64,000 nt of DNA from UMGS1251 sp036666555 (GCA_036666555.1 JAVWVS010000002.1:96549-160548), one strand, 5' to 3'; positions 16,858-25,893 are shown, counted from the first letter of the stretch. The notes: generated by a model not told the origin, from the sequence alone. Numbers and translations: made by a program.

Positions 16858-17916
16858 ATGAACGTTACAGATTTATTGAAAAAAGCCGCATCTGACAACG
16901 CATCCGATGTGTTCCTTATTGCTGGTCTTCCACTGTCCTGTCGGGTCAACGGTGTACTGCGCCGGGAATGTGAGGACAAACTGCTCCCTAATGATACTGA
17001 GAATATGATTACCCAGATCTATCATCTGGCCGATAACCGACCCATGGAGCATCTACTGGTATCCGGCGATGATGATTTTTCATTTGCCATCAAAGGGCTA
17101 TCTCGTTTTCGGGTAAACACGTACAAACAAAGAGGTTCCCTTGCGGCTGTGATTCGTATCATTACCTTTACCTTACCCAATCCTGGAGACTTAGGCATTC
17201 CCGATACCGTCATCGGACTAAGTAACTGCAATAAAGGTCTGGTATTGGTCACCGGTCCTGCCGGCTGTGGAAAATCCACCACCCTTGCTTGCATGGTGGA
17301 TGCCATTAACGCCCACAAAGAACGGCATATCATTACTTTGGAAGACCCCTTGGAATATCTTCATTCCCATAAAAAAAGTATTGTCAGCCAGCGTGAAATC
17401 AATATCGACACGGAAAGCTACGTTACTGCTCTACGGGCGGCACTACGGCAAAGCCCCGATGTCATCTTACTTGGAGAAATGCGTGATCAGGAAACCACCA
17501 CAGTAGCAATGACTGCTGCTGAGACCGGACATCTCATTATCTCCACCTTGCACACCATTGGAGCTGCCAGTACCATCGATCGCATCATTGACGTGTTTCC
17601 ACCGAATCAACAGCGTCAGATTACAGTACAACTATCCATGAGCTTACAAGCCGTAGTCTCTCAGCAACTAGTGCCCACCATCGATGGCAGACGGGTACCC
17701 GCTTTCGAAATTATGACCGTCACCCCCGCCATTCGCAACATGATCCGGGATAACAAAGTACACCAAATCGACGGCGTCATCTATAGCTCCTCCGGAGACG
17801 ACATGATCTCCATGGACACTAGCCTGCTCAGCCTCTATCAAGCAGGCAGTATTACCAAAGAAACTGCCCTCACCTACGCCACTAATGCCGATATGTTGGC
17901 CAAGAAACTTTGTTGA
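16858..17916 (+). CDS. pilT: PilT-type pilus retraction ATPase
   Basis: 352 residues, normal for PilT. The N-terminal PAS-like domain (SDNASDVFLIAGLPL) is followed by the RecA core: Walker A GPAGCGKST (about 137-145), the Asp box around ITLEDPLEY, Walker B VILLGEMRD and the His box LIISTLHT. PilT ATPases pull pili back; in minimal loci the same type of ATPase can also drive assembly. Last gene of the run, ending before a strong palindrome. No PilB/GspE, major pilin or prepilin peptidase is in this window. Confidence 0.93.
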   Translation: MNVTDLLKKAASDNASDVFLIAGLPLSCRVNGVLRRECEDKLLPNDTENMITQIYHLADNRPMEHLLVSGDDDFSFAIKGLSRFRVNTYKQRGSLAAVIRIITFTLPNPGDLGIPDTVIGLSNCNKGLVLVTGPAGCGKSTTLACMVDAINAHKERHIITLEDPLEYLHSHKKSIVSQREINIDTESYVTALRAALRQSPDVILLGEMRDQETTTVAMTAAETGHLIISTLHTIGAASTIDRIIDVFPPNQQRQITVQLSMSLQAVVSQQLVPTIDGRRVPAFEIMTVTPAIRNMIRDNKVHQIDGVIYSSSGDDMISMDTSLLSLYQAGSITKETALTYATNADMLAKKLC

Positions 17917-17922
17917 AACTTT

Positions 17923-17965
17923 AATTGGGGACGTAGTCAACTTCAAGTTGACTACGTCCCCAATT
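17923..17965. terminator. perfect 21-bp inverted repeat, likely bidirectional terminator
   Basis: Two perfect 21-bp arms around a single base, beginning AATTGGGGACGTAGTC. It sits between the converging pilT and the small leftward gene. Neither side has a proper T-run (the plus side reads GCATTCTTGTTTTG), so termination is probable but it may also be a dispersed palindromic repeat. Confidence 0.6.
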
Positions 17966-17980
17966 GCATTCTTGTTTTGA

Positions 17981-18172
17981 TTATTCTTTGATTTCCATAA
18001 CTTCGGTACTGACAGCGGAATCCAATAGTTTGATTAGTTCTAACGCACTTCGGAAAGGAATGGTCTGATGCGTCTGAGTCCATTCTACCGTTCCTTGCCA
18101 ACTCTTATTTTCATTGTTTTTTATCTGAATGATAAATGTATGTCCATGAGTTTGAATTACTTGTGAATTCAT
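17981..18172 (-). CDS. small conserved-looking protein, unknown
   Basis: 63 residues from the ATG at 18172; a TTG at 18211 would add 13 codons but is less likely. The sequence is mostly beta (TFIIQIKNNENKSWQGTVEWTQ) and ends in a helix (FRSALELIKLLDSAV). The SWQGTVEW... FRSALELI pattern is one I associate with small orphan proteins of Lachnospiraceae, without known function. It lies 78 bases downstream of a TasA-like gene and may be read with it. Confidence 0.6.
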   Translation of the reverse strand: MNSQVIQTHGHTFIIQIKNNENKSWQGTVEWTQTHQTIPFRSALELIKLLDSAVSTEVMEIKE

Positions 18173-18250
18173 TCCTTGTTTTACCTTAATCCTTTCCCAT
18201 TTCTGTTGCAATTACTCGTATTTTAATAGAGCATTTGATAAGATTAACTA

Positions 18251-18895
18251 TCATTTGCTTAATGCAATTGCTCTAGCGTCCGCATCCTTTACATCAACGC
18301 CTTCTGCCTGAACTGCATATCCGCTTACTGTAATGTAATTACTTTCCAACGCTACTGTACCACCTTCTTGCTCATCACCATAAGTTACTAAATCAAAGAT
18401 AGGATTTGTCAGTTCTGTGTCTTTTGCAGCTTTCTTTACAATTCCTTGAGTCGCCTTTGCTCCCTGATATCTATACAAGCCATCCAGTCCTTGTTCGGTT
18501 GTTACTTTTATCCAATCCTTACTCAATGCCGATACGGTAGTTCCCTTTATCTCATTCATTGTAATCCCTGATGTAATAATAAATCCTTGCGTAACTAATG
18601 CGTCTGCTCCTTCTACTTTTATATAAGCATAAGCATCTGCTGAGTTTGCCACAATGGATAACTGTGGTTCTTTCACTACTGACTGTCCCGGATACATATT
18701 CTTACCATCTGTAGCATCATCCCAATCCTTGCCACCATCTGTTTTCTCCACCAATGTGGCATCTACCTTTCCTACTGTAAATGTATTGGTCTTCTTTGCT
18801 GTGGTGCTACTCATGTACGCCAAGGTTGCTCCCAATCCAATCACTGCCACCATGCCCAGTGCTACTACCATTGTTACTATTTTTTTCTTATTCAT
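18251..18895 (-). CDS. TasA/CalY-like protein with SipW-type signal peptide (1)
   Basis: 214 residues. The N-terminus has two or three lysines, a hydrophobic core and GATLAYMSSTTAKKTNTFTVG, the pattern of SipW-dependent signal peptides. The body is a beta-sandwich of the TasA/camelysin type (WDDATDGKNMYPGQSV, SADAYAYIKVEGADALV). It closely resembles the next gene to the right (shared TNTFTVGKV, LVEKT, DGKNMYPGQ), so the two are tandem duplicates. TasA-like proteins form extracellular fibres in Bacillus. Its promoter carries the shared TGTGAC direct repeat. Confidence 0.88.
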   Translation of the reverse strand: MNKKKIVTMVVALGMVAVIGLGATLAYMSSTTAKKTNTFTVGKVDATLVEKTDGGKDWDDATDGKNMYPGQSVVKEPQLSIVANSADAYAYIKVEGADALVTQGFIITSGITMNEIKGTTVSALSKDWIKVTTEQGLDGLYRYQGAKATQGIVKKAAKDTELTNPIFDLVTYGDEQEGGTVALESNYITVSGYAVQAEGVDVKDADARAIALSK

Positions 18896-18961
18896 GTTAT
18901 TCCCCTTTTCTCCTATTCTATGTCAATCAATCCATTCACTTCTCACTTCTATACACATATT

Positions 18962-18991
18962 TTATAATAATTTAGTCACAAGTCGGTCACA
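18962..18991 (-). promoter_or_regulatory. SARP-type direct repeat promoter, site A
   Basis: On the minus strand TGTGAC (18991-18986), N5, TGTGAC (18980-18975), then eight bases and TATAAA. No consensus -35 is present: the second repeat occupies that place. It lies about 65 bp before the TasA-like gene at 18895. Confidence 0.75.
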
Positions 18992-19029
18992 CCACTTACA
19001 TTCTGGATTCTTTTTTTAATGGAATAGAA

Positions 19030-19056
19030 AAAAGAGCCATCCGTGATGACTCTTTT
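19030..19056 (-). terminator. terminator of TasA-like gene 2
   Basis: Hairpin with AAAAGAG/CTCTTTT outer arms and a CATC/GATG inner stem; the minus strand continues with TTTTTT. It insulates the gene from the next promoter (site A). Confidence 0.8.
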
Positions 19057-19078
19057 GGAAAATTTTCATGATTTTATT

Positions 19079-19651
19079 CTATTTAAATGTTGCTTGTGCC
19101 AGTGCCCCATCTTGAGTTAAACCTTCTGCCTGCACTGCACATCCTGCTACATTAACAGTACCAACTGTACTTGTGACTCCATTTCCATTGTCTGCATCAT
19201 ATGTAACTTGAGTAAAGATTGCAGGAAGTGCTGTAGCCATTTCTGCTTTTACAACTTTGTCTTTATACACATAAATTCCATCTAATGTGTTACCTGTAAA
19301 AGTTTTCTCCCAATCTGAGCTGAATGTATCCATTGTAAATCCAGCAGCTACCAACGCATCTGCACCGGTTACTTGAAGGAATGCATAACAATCTGCTGAG
19401 CCCGCTGCAATGGTCATAATTGGTTTCTTTTCAACAATCTGTCCAGGATACATATTCTTACCATCTGTAGTATCATCCCACTCCTTGTCGCCATTCGTTT
19501 TCTCCACCAAAGATGCCTCTACCTTACCTACTGTAAATGTATTGGTCTTTTTATCTGTGGTGTCACTCATATATGCTAATGTTGCTCCAACCCCAATAAC
19601 TGCTACCATTGCCAAAGATGCTACCATTGTCACTAATTTTTTCTTGTTCAT
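19079..19651 (-). CDS. TasA/CalY-like protein with SipW-type signal peptide (2)
   Basis: 190 residues from ATG 19651 (AGAGGAG upstream). Signal peptide MNKKKLVTMVASLAMVAVI followed by GVGATLAYMSDTTDKKTNTF, the SipW-recognised type. The mature part matches the neighbouring gene at 18251 (KVEASLVEKTNG, WDDTTDGKNMYPGQ, ADCYAFLQVTGADALVAAGF), so it arose by tandem duplication. Predicted secreted beta-sandwich fibre subunit. It has its own SARP-type promoter (site B) and terminator. Confidence 0.88.
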   Translation of the reverse strand: MNKKKLVTMVASLAMVAVIGVGATLAYMSDTTDKKTNTFTVGKVEASLVEKTNGDKEWDDTTDGKNMYPGQIVEKKPIMTIAAGSADCYAFLQVTGADALVAAGFTMDTFSSDWEKTFTGNTLDGIYVYKDKVVKAEMATALPAIFTQVTYDADNGNGVTSTVGTVNVAGCAVQAEGLTQDGALAQATFK

Positions 19652-19717
19652 ACTTTTTCTCCTCTTATTTTCTTTTATTGTTTCATAGTTGCTTGTTCTC
19701 ATTTCTATATACCCATC

Positions 19718-19747
19718 TTATAACGTCTCAGTCACAAATTGGTCACA
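19718..19747 (-). promoter_or_regulatory. SARP-type direct repeat promoter, site B
   Basis: Minus strand: TGTGAC (19747-19742), N5, TGTGAC (19736-19731), eight bases, TATAAG. Same geometry as the other four sites. Confidence 0.78.
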
Positions 19748-19785
19748 CCAACTATATTTTCCAATCTTTTTTCAATCAAAGGCAA

Positions 19786-19827
19786 AAACTCACCCCAAGC
19801 CAAATCATATTGGCTTGGGGTGAGTTT
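19786..19827 (-). terminator. terminator of TasA-like gene 3
   Basis: Perfect 18-bp stem (arms AAACTCACCCCAAGCCAA and its complement) with a six-base loop; the minus strand continues into TTTTTGCC. A very strong rho-independent terminator. Confidence 0.92.
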
Positions 19828-19845
19828 CTCTTCTCTTGATATACT

Positions 19846-20457
19846 TTATTTATACTCTTCGATTGTTGCTTCTGGCCATCCTGTAATTTGAGTGCCACTC
19901 ATGGTTGGTGTCACATTCGCTGCTTGAATTGCTTCTGCCTGAATAGAAATATTGAAACTACCCATTGCATATTTATTTCCTAAATCTGCAGGAATCGTCA
20001 CGGTCGTAAACACAGGTGCAAGAGCTTCGCCTTTTGTCACTTTTGCTTGATAGTAATAGTAACCATCCGTACCTTTCACCCAATCTGCAGGATCAATATT
20101 TAAAAATCCCATCACTTGGGCGTCTGTAAAAGAGTTTCCACTCACTTGTGGTGTAATCATCACACGCACATAAGCATCTTCTGAAGTCCCTGCTACAGTG
20201 ACTACCGGTTTTTTTGAAAGCACATCTCCCGGCATTACATTGTCAAATTTCAAACCATTATTAGGTACATCTGTTACTCCTTCTTTACCATCCGCTGCTA
20301 CGGTGGTTTCTGTTAAGCTAATATCCACATTCCCCATAGTTACTACATTCTTCTTTATATCCGTCTTATCTGTGAAATACGCAAGAGTTGCTCCGATTCC
20401 TACTACTGCTACTAGCGCCAACGATACCACCATTGCTGCGACTTTTTTCTTACTCAT
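19846..20457 (-). CDS. TasA/CalY-like protein with SipW-type signal peptide (3)
   Basis: 203 residues from the ATG at 20457 (GGAGAAAT upstream). Signal region MSKKKVAAMVVSLALVAVV then GIGATLAYFTDKTDIKKNVVTMGNV, the canonical A-Y-F-T-D end of SipW substrates. The mature part has SLTETTV, NVMPGDVLSKKPVVTVAG and SEDAYVRVMITPQ, typical of TasA/CalY folds. More divergent from genes 1 and 2 than they are from each other. Encoded just downstream of sipW but with its own promoter (site C). Confidence 0.9.
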   Translation of the reverse strand: MSKKKVAAMVVSLALVAVVGIGATLAYFTDKTDIKKNVVTMGNVDISLTETTVAADGKEGVTDVPNNGLKFDNVMPGDVLSKKPVVTVAGTSEDAYVRVMITPQVSGNSFTDAQVMGFLNIDPADWVKGTDGYYYYQAKVTKGEALAPVFTTVTIPADLGNKYAMGSFNISIQAEAIQAANVTPTMSGTQITGWPEATIEEYK

Positions 20458-20520
20458 AATATTTCTCCTTTTTCTCTTTATTCTGTTTTGTTTACTAGTT
20501 TTCATTTCTATGCACTTATC

Positions 20521-20550
20521 TTATAACAGTTCAGTCACAGGTTGGTCACA
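20521..20550 (-). promoter_or_regulatory. SARP-type direct repeat promoter, site C
   Basis: Minus strand: TGTGAC (20550-20545), N5, TGTGAC (20539-20534), eight bases, TATAAG. It lies only 12 bp past the sipW stop codon. Confidence 0.78.
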
Positions 20551-20561
20551 CCATTAGCATT

Positions 20562-21068
20562 TTATTTGCTTTTTTCTTTGTGTTTCGTTTCTTTTGTGAA
20601 AATATCCGGCAGAAACATGAGCAGGAGTAAAATGAATACAACGGCTGCCACCGCTGCAATTCCCAGGGGGGTCTTAATATAAATGCTAATATATCCCAAC
20701 AGCGGAATACTAAATGCCATCTTCCCTACTATTTGTGCAAATGTTACCGGCTCTGCATCTTCCGTATCATTGGCATCACCCTTGGTAATATAATTTCCGG
20801 TCGCCGCATCTATACCGGCAATTCGATGAGTCACTCTGGTATTTCCCCCCAGTTGATAAGTCACCACATCCTTCACCTTTAAATCTTCCGGGCTGATATC
20901 TTTTTTCACATAGACCACCGAACCCACCGGAATACCCGGTTCCATGCTACCACTAACCACTGCCATGGTTTCATATCCCAGCAGCCTTGGTACGAATAAA
21001 GAAATTGCAATCGCCGCCAATACAATCAAAAGGATCGTACTTAAAAATCCACACACTTTTTTCAACAT
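20562..21068 (-). CDS. sipW: signal peptidase I, SipW (ER) type
   Basis: 168 residues with membrane segments at about 8-28 and 135-157. The catalytic serine is in SGSMEP (Ser41), and the ER-type enzymes use a histidine, here THRIAG (His81), instead of the lysine of ordinary bacterial signal peptidases. YITKGDAND is the conserved box E. SipW processes TasA and TapA in Bacillus; here it is surrounded by TasA-like genes with matching signal peptides, so those are the expected substrates. It has its own weak promoter rather than a SARP-type site. Confidence 0.94.
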   Translation of the reverse strand: MLKKVCGFLSTILLIVLAAIAISLFVPRLLGYETMAVVSGSMEPGIPVGSVVYVKKDISPEDLKVKDVVTYQLGGNTRVTHRIAGIDAATGNYITKGDANDTEDAEPVTFAQIVGKMAFSIPLLGYISIYIKTPLGIAAVAAVVFILLLLMFLPDIFTKETKHKEKSK

Positions 21069-21091
21069 TGTAAAACTCCTCTCGTATTTTC

Positions 21092-21154
21092 ATTTTCTTC
21101 TTTTCATTATAACTCCAAATATAAAATCAGTGAAGGTTTTCCTCCACTGATTTT
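21092..21154 (-). promoter_or_regulatory. intergenic region between the adhesin operon and sipW: terminator plus promoter
   Basis: An inverted repeat (arms AAAATCAGTG, 21123-21132, and CACTGATTTT, 21145-21154) ends the 25893-21170 transcript. On the minus strand a TATAAT follows, with TTCACT 17 bp before it inside the terminator arm, a likely weak sipW promoter. Confidence 0.6.
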
Positions 21155-21169
21155 ATTTTCGCTTACTTC

Positions 21170-21703
21170 TTACTTTGCTGTTCCAAAAACTGCTGTTTGC
21201 TTATCATACGCTGCCCATATCTCTTTTATATTCTTTGTAATGGTTCCATCCACGCGGGCTTCTGCCTGAACCGCTTCCTGATAGCAGGTAATTTCAAAGT
21301 CTCCAGTAAATCCCTTTTTTAAATTAGCTCCGGTAAAAATGGCATCTGTTTTTCCCTTAGGCGCAACTGCCGTTTGATAGTAATAGAACCCATCCTTTCC
21401 ATCCGTCCAATTTTCGCTCCATCCGGTAATGTCCGCTGCACCTTCTGGGGAAACCGTCACCCGCATCCGAATATAGCAATCATTCTTTCCGGTGTTGGTC
21501 ACAACCGGTTTCTTCGTGATTTTATTCCCCTCGGTTGCAACTTCCTCCGTGATTTCTGTAGTAACATTTCCTATGGAAAATGTATTTTTCTTTAGTTCTG
21601 TTTGTGCCTGATAATATGCATATGTGACACCAATCGCACCGCCTAATAAGCAAAGAGAAAGTAGCGCAACAACTATTTTATGTTTTTTCATGATATTTTT
21701 CAT
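21170..21703 (-). CDS. TasA/CalY-like protein with SipW-type signal peptide (4)
   Basis: 177 residues; start at ATG 21703 with GGGAG nine bases upstream. Signal region KHKIVVALLSLCLLGGAIG then VTYAYYQAQTELKKNTFSIGNV, a SipW-type end. Mature part: KKPVVTNTGKNDCYIRMRVTVSP and FYYYQTAVAPKGKTDAIF, matching the TasA-like fold. It follows the large fibro-slime adhesin gene by 17 bases and is in its operon, so it may be the fibre partner or anchor of that adhesin. Confidence 0.87.
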   Translation of the reverse strand: MKNIMKKHKIVVALLSLCLLGGAIGVTYAYYQAQTELKKNTFSIGNVTTEITEEVATEGNKITKKPVVTNTGKNDCYIRMRVTVSPEGAADITGWSENWTDGKDGFYYYQTAVAPKGKTDAIFTGANLKKGFTGDFEITCYQEAVQAEARVDGTITKNIKEIWAAYDKQTAVFGTAK

Positions 21704-21720
21704 TTTGTTCTACTCCCTTC

Positions 21721-24700
21721 TTACTGATTGTCTTGATCTTCATTTAGCAGTGACGTTTTGTTCGTAAGATTACTTACATCCACCTTCTTGTTCAGTACAT
21801 TTTTAGCAGCATCGGTTTCTGTGGTTAATTTATCTGGTTTGCAAGTGATGCTTCCATCTGCATTTACAGTAAACTTGTTCACCACTACATCGGTATGAGA
21901 ATAATTGCTTTCATAGGTTCTCTTGTTGGTGTAGGTAACCGTTTCCCCCTCTGCAGTATCCAATTCGACACTTCTTACTGCTTCCCCTTGAAGTGTATAC
22001 CGCATGGTGTCCAACTCTTCTACCTGATAAGTTCCAAAAGGAAGATTACCGATGGTAACTGATTGTGATGTTTTAGAATCTTCTGTAAATCTCATGGTTT
22101 TGTATAGTACCACACCATCCGGACAAGTGATTTTAAAAGTAAAGATTCCATCGCCGTTCACCGACTCCAATCCCTCAATGTTCTTTATTATGGTAAGCTG
22201 GGACAATTTCATTGTATTCGTGACAGTCACGGTTGCATTGGACTTTAGTTTAAGCTTTCCTGATGCTTCTGATTCTGTCTGTATTTGTTCTGCACCTTCG
22301 ACTTGATAACTTGGTTCCTGGTATTTTTCTGTAGTGTTATTTAACGCATCTAAATTACTTTCTTTTACTTCAAAACTAGTTCCCGATGGTATATTTCTAA
22401 TTTCCACGCGGTCCTTCGCCTTTAAGTTGATTTTCCCTTCCTCAGCCGGGGTCGTCTCCGGAATTGAGGAGCCATTCAGATAGTACACACCTGTATACAA
22501 TTTTCCGCCAATTTTGACCGTCATTTCAAATTCATCTCGTGATATTTGCCCTGATGACATTTGCTTCTGAATCATTATGTTTTTCTGATTGGTTCCGGCG
22601 CAATGATTTAAAAACCGGAAGGTAACTGCCTCACTATTTCCTACAGTCAAAGCCTGACTTCGGACAATCCACGTTCCTGCTTTTTCATCCTTAATCAGGG
22701 CACCGTTTCCATCTTTGATTTGTGCACCATTTACCTGGAAATCATCATATTCTTGTTGGACTACGTCGACTTCTTCTACAAAATATTTTTTATTTCGTTC
22801 TGCCAGCTGATTGAACTGTGCCTTTTGCCCATGTTTTAAATAAAATTTTCCATCTGCAGCAGTTGTTTTCGCCTCTTCCTCCTGATTCCCATCTACTAAT
22901 GTATATGACTGGTTTTTAGCCAATTGATACTTTGTATTGGAATCATTCGGTCCAGTAATCGTTCCCTTTTCATCTTCTACATACAATTTAAATCCAAAAT
23001 CAACATCACTGTATGCACCTTCATTGATATTTGTAATTTCTTTTTCTACATTTACACTTCCCTTAGGAACCGTTGGAATGTTGAAATCAATCTTACAGTT
23101 AGATGCACCCGCACCACGCTCCATATAAAATACTTTCAAAGTATGCTCGGTATAGTCTCCGAATGTATCCCCATTGAAAGCACTTGTATCTTCTCTTGCA
23201 TTCTGAAACATCTGCTTAATTGTAGTGCCTTTCTCATTTTTAACTGTTACTTTACCTGTTGCAAAGTTAATGGATCCGGAACGTGCATCATGAATGCCTC
23301 CGATATCCAATACCAGAACATCATCAATGTACACCCACATATCATCGTCACCATTAAAATTGAAACATACCGGCTTGCCATTTTTATCAAGTCCACCCTG
23401 AGGTTGTGGAAATGCCGCTTCTACAGTCATACCAAAGAAATAGTTATTATCACCTTGCGTTTTGTACAACGGTTCCCCATATCGGGAATCATTGGTATTT
23501 AATTTTTCCCCGTTTTCATCATATAGATTTTGGGCAGTTTTAGCGGTTTTTCCAGCTTCAATGCCATTATAGGGCATGAAATTTCCACGGTTGAAATAAA
23601 TAGCCTTGTCATCTTTCGGAGTTCCTATCTGGTCGTAAACGGTAAAGTCACTCCCCTCAAATCGTGCATAATTATCAAAACTACTATAATAGAAATGACC
23701 ATCCACATCATACTTGCTTTTCAGAAACAAGTGATTGGCTTCCCCCTGATATCTTTTACTCTTTGTACTAAAGGCTGTATCTAGTGAATCACCACCTTTT
23801 GTTACCGGTACACCATTCTTTAATTTGGGCTGAAGTAGTCCCTGCGTTGCATCTTTCGTATACCTTCCTCCAATATCCGTATCCTTTGTAATTTCACTCT
23901 CGCCATTTTTTGTGTCATAGTCAAACATATGAATGGTAACGCCCTTGCTTGCACTGTCTATGGTCTCAACCGTTGTCAACGGTTTCACTTCTGTTGGTTT
24001 TAAATAGATATGAACAGCCGTTGCTCTATTTGAAATATCAAATAGCACATTCTGTTTTTGGTTCTCATAAGGAATCGGATTCTGAGTGGTAGATGTTTGA
24101 ATTTCTATCTTCTCCAGTGTATATTTCTCTGTATTCACCTCCACATAACATGCAATTTCACTTGCACTAAATTTTCGCGTATATGTTCCTTCTTTACCGT
24201 CTATATGAGATATGAATTTCACCTCATATGGATTCCGATTATTCTCGCTAGCATTTGCCCATACATCAAATGGATCTTTCTTTAAGTCTATCACTTTTTC
24301 ATCACAATCCACTGGCTGCGGTTTCTCTTTTTCATAAATCATAAAGATCTGTTCACTCTGATCAAGAGGCATATAGTTACCACCACTTTTGCTATTATAC
24401 TTCCATCCGCGATCATATTTAACTCTATAAGCCTGCGTTACCTTTTCTGTAATAGCACTCTTTTCATCCGTTGCCACAGTTGACTTTGCATACCGATATC
24501 CACCAATATTACCGGCCACTTCACTCAGTTTGATTGAGCTATTCTTAGTAATACTTCCACTTATATCAGAACCTACCTCTTTTCCATCTGTATCAATACG
24601 CTTTATTTGTATGGTTTGTGTACTAGAACCGCTTCCCTTCCATGTCAACGTATAGATAGAAAACCCATTGGCGGCTACAAAGTTCACATTTTGTACTGCT

Positions 24701-25893
24701 GCATCTTCTGTCTTTTGAATCTCCGCACCCTCTACGGTCTCTAATTTTTTATTTCCATTTGTTTCTTCTTGAATGTGTCCTAATGTTACTTCTTGAGAGT
24801 TCACATCTTCCGGTTTCACAGATTGCTTAAAGTGCAAGGAAACACTCACTGCTTTGCTTGGCTCTACTTCTTTTCCCTCTTTTAGAAAAGAAATGTCATA
24901 TGCAAGAAATCCACCTACTTCCGTTCCTTTTGCTTTCGCATCTTCCGTCAGCATCTTCTCTGTCTCTGCATATTTTTTTCCCTCTTGTACCGGAGTTACT
25001 TGAATCTCGGCTCCAAGGATAGCAGAATCTAAGCGGTTGGTGGTAATGGTTGCTTGTACCGTATCATCTTCGTACTGATATTCAATCGTTGCATCATCAT
25101 TGGTTCCAATGGTAAACTCTTCAAAATTCGTTGTCTCAAAAGAAAGTTCATTGATTCTGGTTCCATCTTCATTAAAAGAAACGACTTTCTTATCATCTGC
25201 AATCTGTCCTAACTGCAGTGCTTCCGCATTACTTTGGTCATCTAAGTAATAGACCTCTACGTTGGAACCATCTGCTAACATATTGCCCAGAATAAATCCC
25301 TCTTTATATTTCAATGAAACAGATACCTTCCCACTGGGTTCCAATACTTCTCCATCTTTTACAAAATGAATATTGTAAGACAAGTACTCTAACATACGAA
25401 TATTTTGTTCTGCCGTTTGCTTTTCAAATAATGCTTGAAAGCTGTCGTAGTAAGACTGAATCGTCTGATTCGGTTTTTCTTCATTCACTTGATTGAAAAT
25501 TGGTAATACTTCCAGTGTTACTCCTGCCGGAAGACTTTCCGGTGTCTCTAAGTTCACATCCACGGTCATATCTGTAAACTCATAGGTAAACTGAGCAGTG
25601 GTATTCATCGTAGGAACTACCTCCTGAGGAACTGGTTCTGCTACCGGTTCTGCCACTGGTTCTACTACCGGTTCTGCCACTGGTTCAGCCACCGACTCTG
25701 ATACCTCCTGTGGTGCCTCTACTTTTGGTTCTGTATCTTTTGCTGGATTCGAACTAGGTTCCGCTGTTGCTTGGGTAGCCTGGGTCGTATCGCCACCTCC
25801 CGCAGTGTCTGTCGCACCTGCTACCAGTGCATTAGACATTACCATTGTTAAAGTCAAAAGCATTGCCATCATTTTCTTACATCTAGACTTCAT
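21721..25893 (-). CDS. large fibro-slime surface adhesin
   Basis: 1390 residues, start behind AAGGAGGAG. A signal peptide (about 1-28) is followed by a Thr/Ala-rich stretch and a degenerate VAEPVAEP repeat at about 68-92. Residues about 100-430 hold two related beta domains (both with a pattern like EPSGKVSVSLKYKEG / EPSKAVSVSLHFKQS). Residues about 730-930 form a fibro-slime domain (YARFEGSDFTVYD, NYFFGMTVEAAF, FNGDDDMWVYIDDVLVLDIGGIHDA broken into these motifs). The rest is Cna-B/DUF5979-like repeats (SVNVEKEITN, FEVKES, GTYQVEELD). It ends in SLLNEDQDNQ with no LPxTG, membrane segment or charged tail, unusual for such proteins; attachment may depend on the TasA-like partner. Confidence 0.88.
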   Translation of the reverse strand: MKSRCKKMMAMLLTLTMVMSNALVAGATDTAGGGDTTQATQATAEPSSNPAKDTEPKVEAPQEVSESVAEPVAEPVVEPVAEPVAEPVPQEVVPTMNTTAQFTYEFTDMTVDVNLETPESLPAGVTLEVLPIFNQVNEEKPNQTIQSYYDSFQALFEKQTAEQNIRMLEYLSYNIHFVKDGEVLEPSGKVSVSLKYKEGFILGNMLADGSNVEVYYLDDQSNAEALQLGQIADDKKVVSFNEDGTRINELSFETTNFEEFTIGTNDDATIEYQYEDDTVQATITTNRLDSAILGAEIQVTPVQEGKKYAETEKMLTEDAKAKGTEVGGFLAYDISFLKEGKEVEPSKAVSVSLHFKQSVKPEDVNSQEVTLGHIQEETNGNKKLETVEGAEIQKTEDAAVQNVNFVAANGFSIYTLTWKGSGSSTQTIQIKRIDTDGKEVGSDISGSITKNSSIKLSEVAGNIGGYRYAKSTVATDEKSAITEKVTQAYRVKYDRGWKYNSKSGGNYMPLDQSEQIFMIYEKEKPQPVDCDEKVIDLKKDPFDVWANASENNRNPYEVKFISHIDGKEGTYTRKFSASEIACYVEVNTEKYTLEKIEIQTSTTQNPIPYENQKQNVLFDISNRATAVHIYLKPTEVKPLTTVETIDSASKGVTIHMFDYDTKNGESEITKDTDIGGRYTKDATQGLLQPKLKNGVPVTKGGDSLDTAFSTKSKRYQGEANHLFLKSKYDVDGHFYYSSFDNYARFEGSDFTVYDQIGTPKDDKAIYFNRGNFMPYNGIEAGKTAKTAQNLYDENGEKLNTNDSRYGEPLYKTQGDNNYFFGMTVEAAFPQPQGGLDKNGKPVCFNFNGDDDMWVYIDDVLVLDIGGIHDARSGSINFATGKVTVKNEKGTTIKQMFQNAREDTSAFNGDTFGDYTEHTLKVFYMERGAGASNCKIDFNIPTVPKGSVNVEKEITNINEGAYSDVDFGFKLYVEDEKGTITGPNDSNTKYQLAKNQSYTLVDGNQEEEAKTTAADGKFYLKHGQKAQFNQLAERNKKYFVEEVDVVQQEYDDFQVNGAQIKDGNGALIKDEKAGTWIVRSQALTVGNSEAVTFRFLNHCAGTNQKNIMIQKQMSSGQISRDEFEMTVKIGGKLYTGVYYLNGSSIPETTPAEEGKINLKAKDRVEIRNIPSGTSFEVKESNLDALNNTTEKYQEPSYQVEGAEQIQTESEASGKLKLKSNATVTVTNTMKLSQLTIIKNIEGLESVNGDGIFTFKITCPDGVVLYKTMRFTEDSKTSQSVTIGNLPFGTYQVEELDTMRYTLQGEAVRSVELDTAEGETVTYTNKRTYESNYSHTDVVVNKFTVNADGSITCKPDKLTTETDAAKNVLNKKVDVSNLTNKTSLLNEDQDNQ

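Noticed and set aside
22924..23502. 192-codon plus-strand frame
   Set aside because: Antisense shadow of the adhesin gene with Cys/Ile-rich non-protein-like composition.
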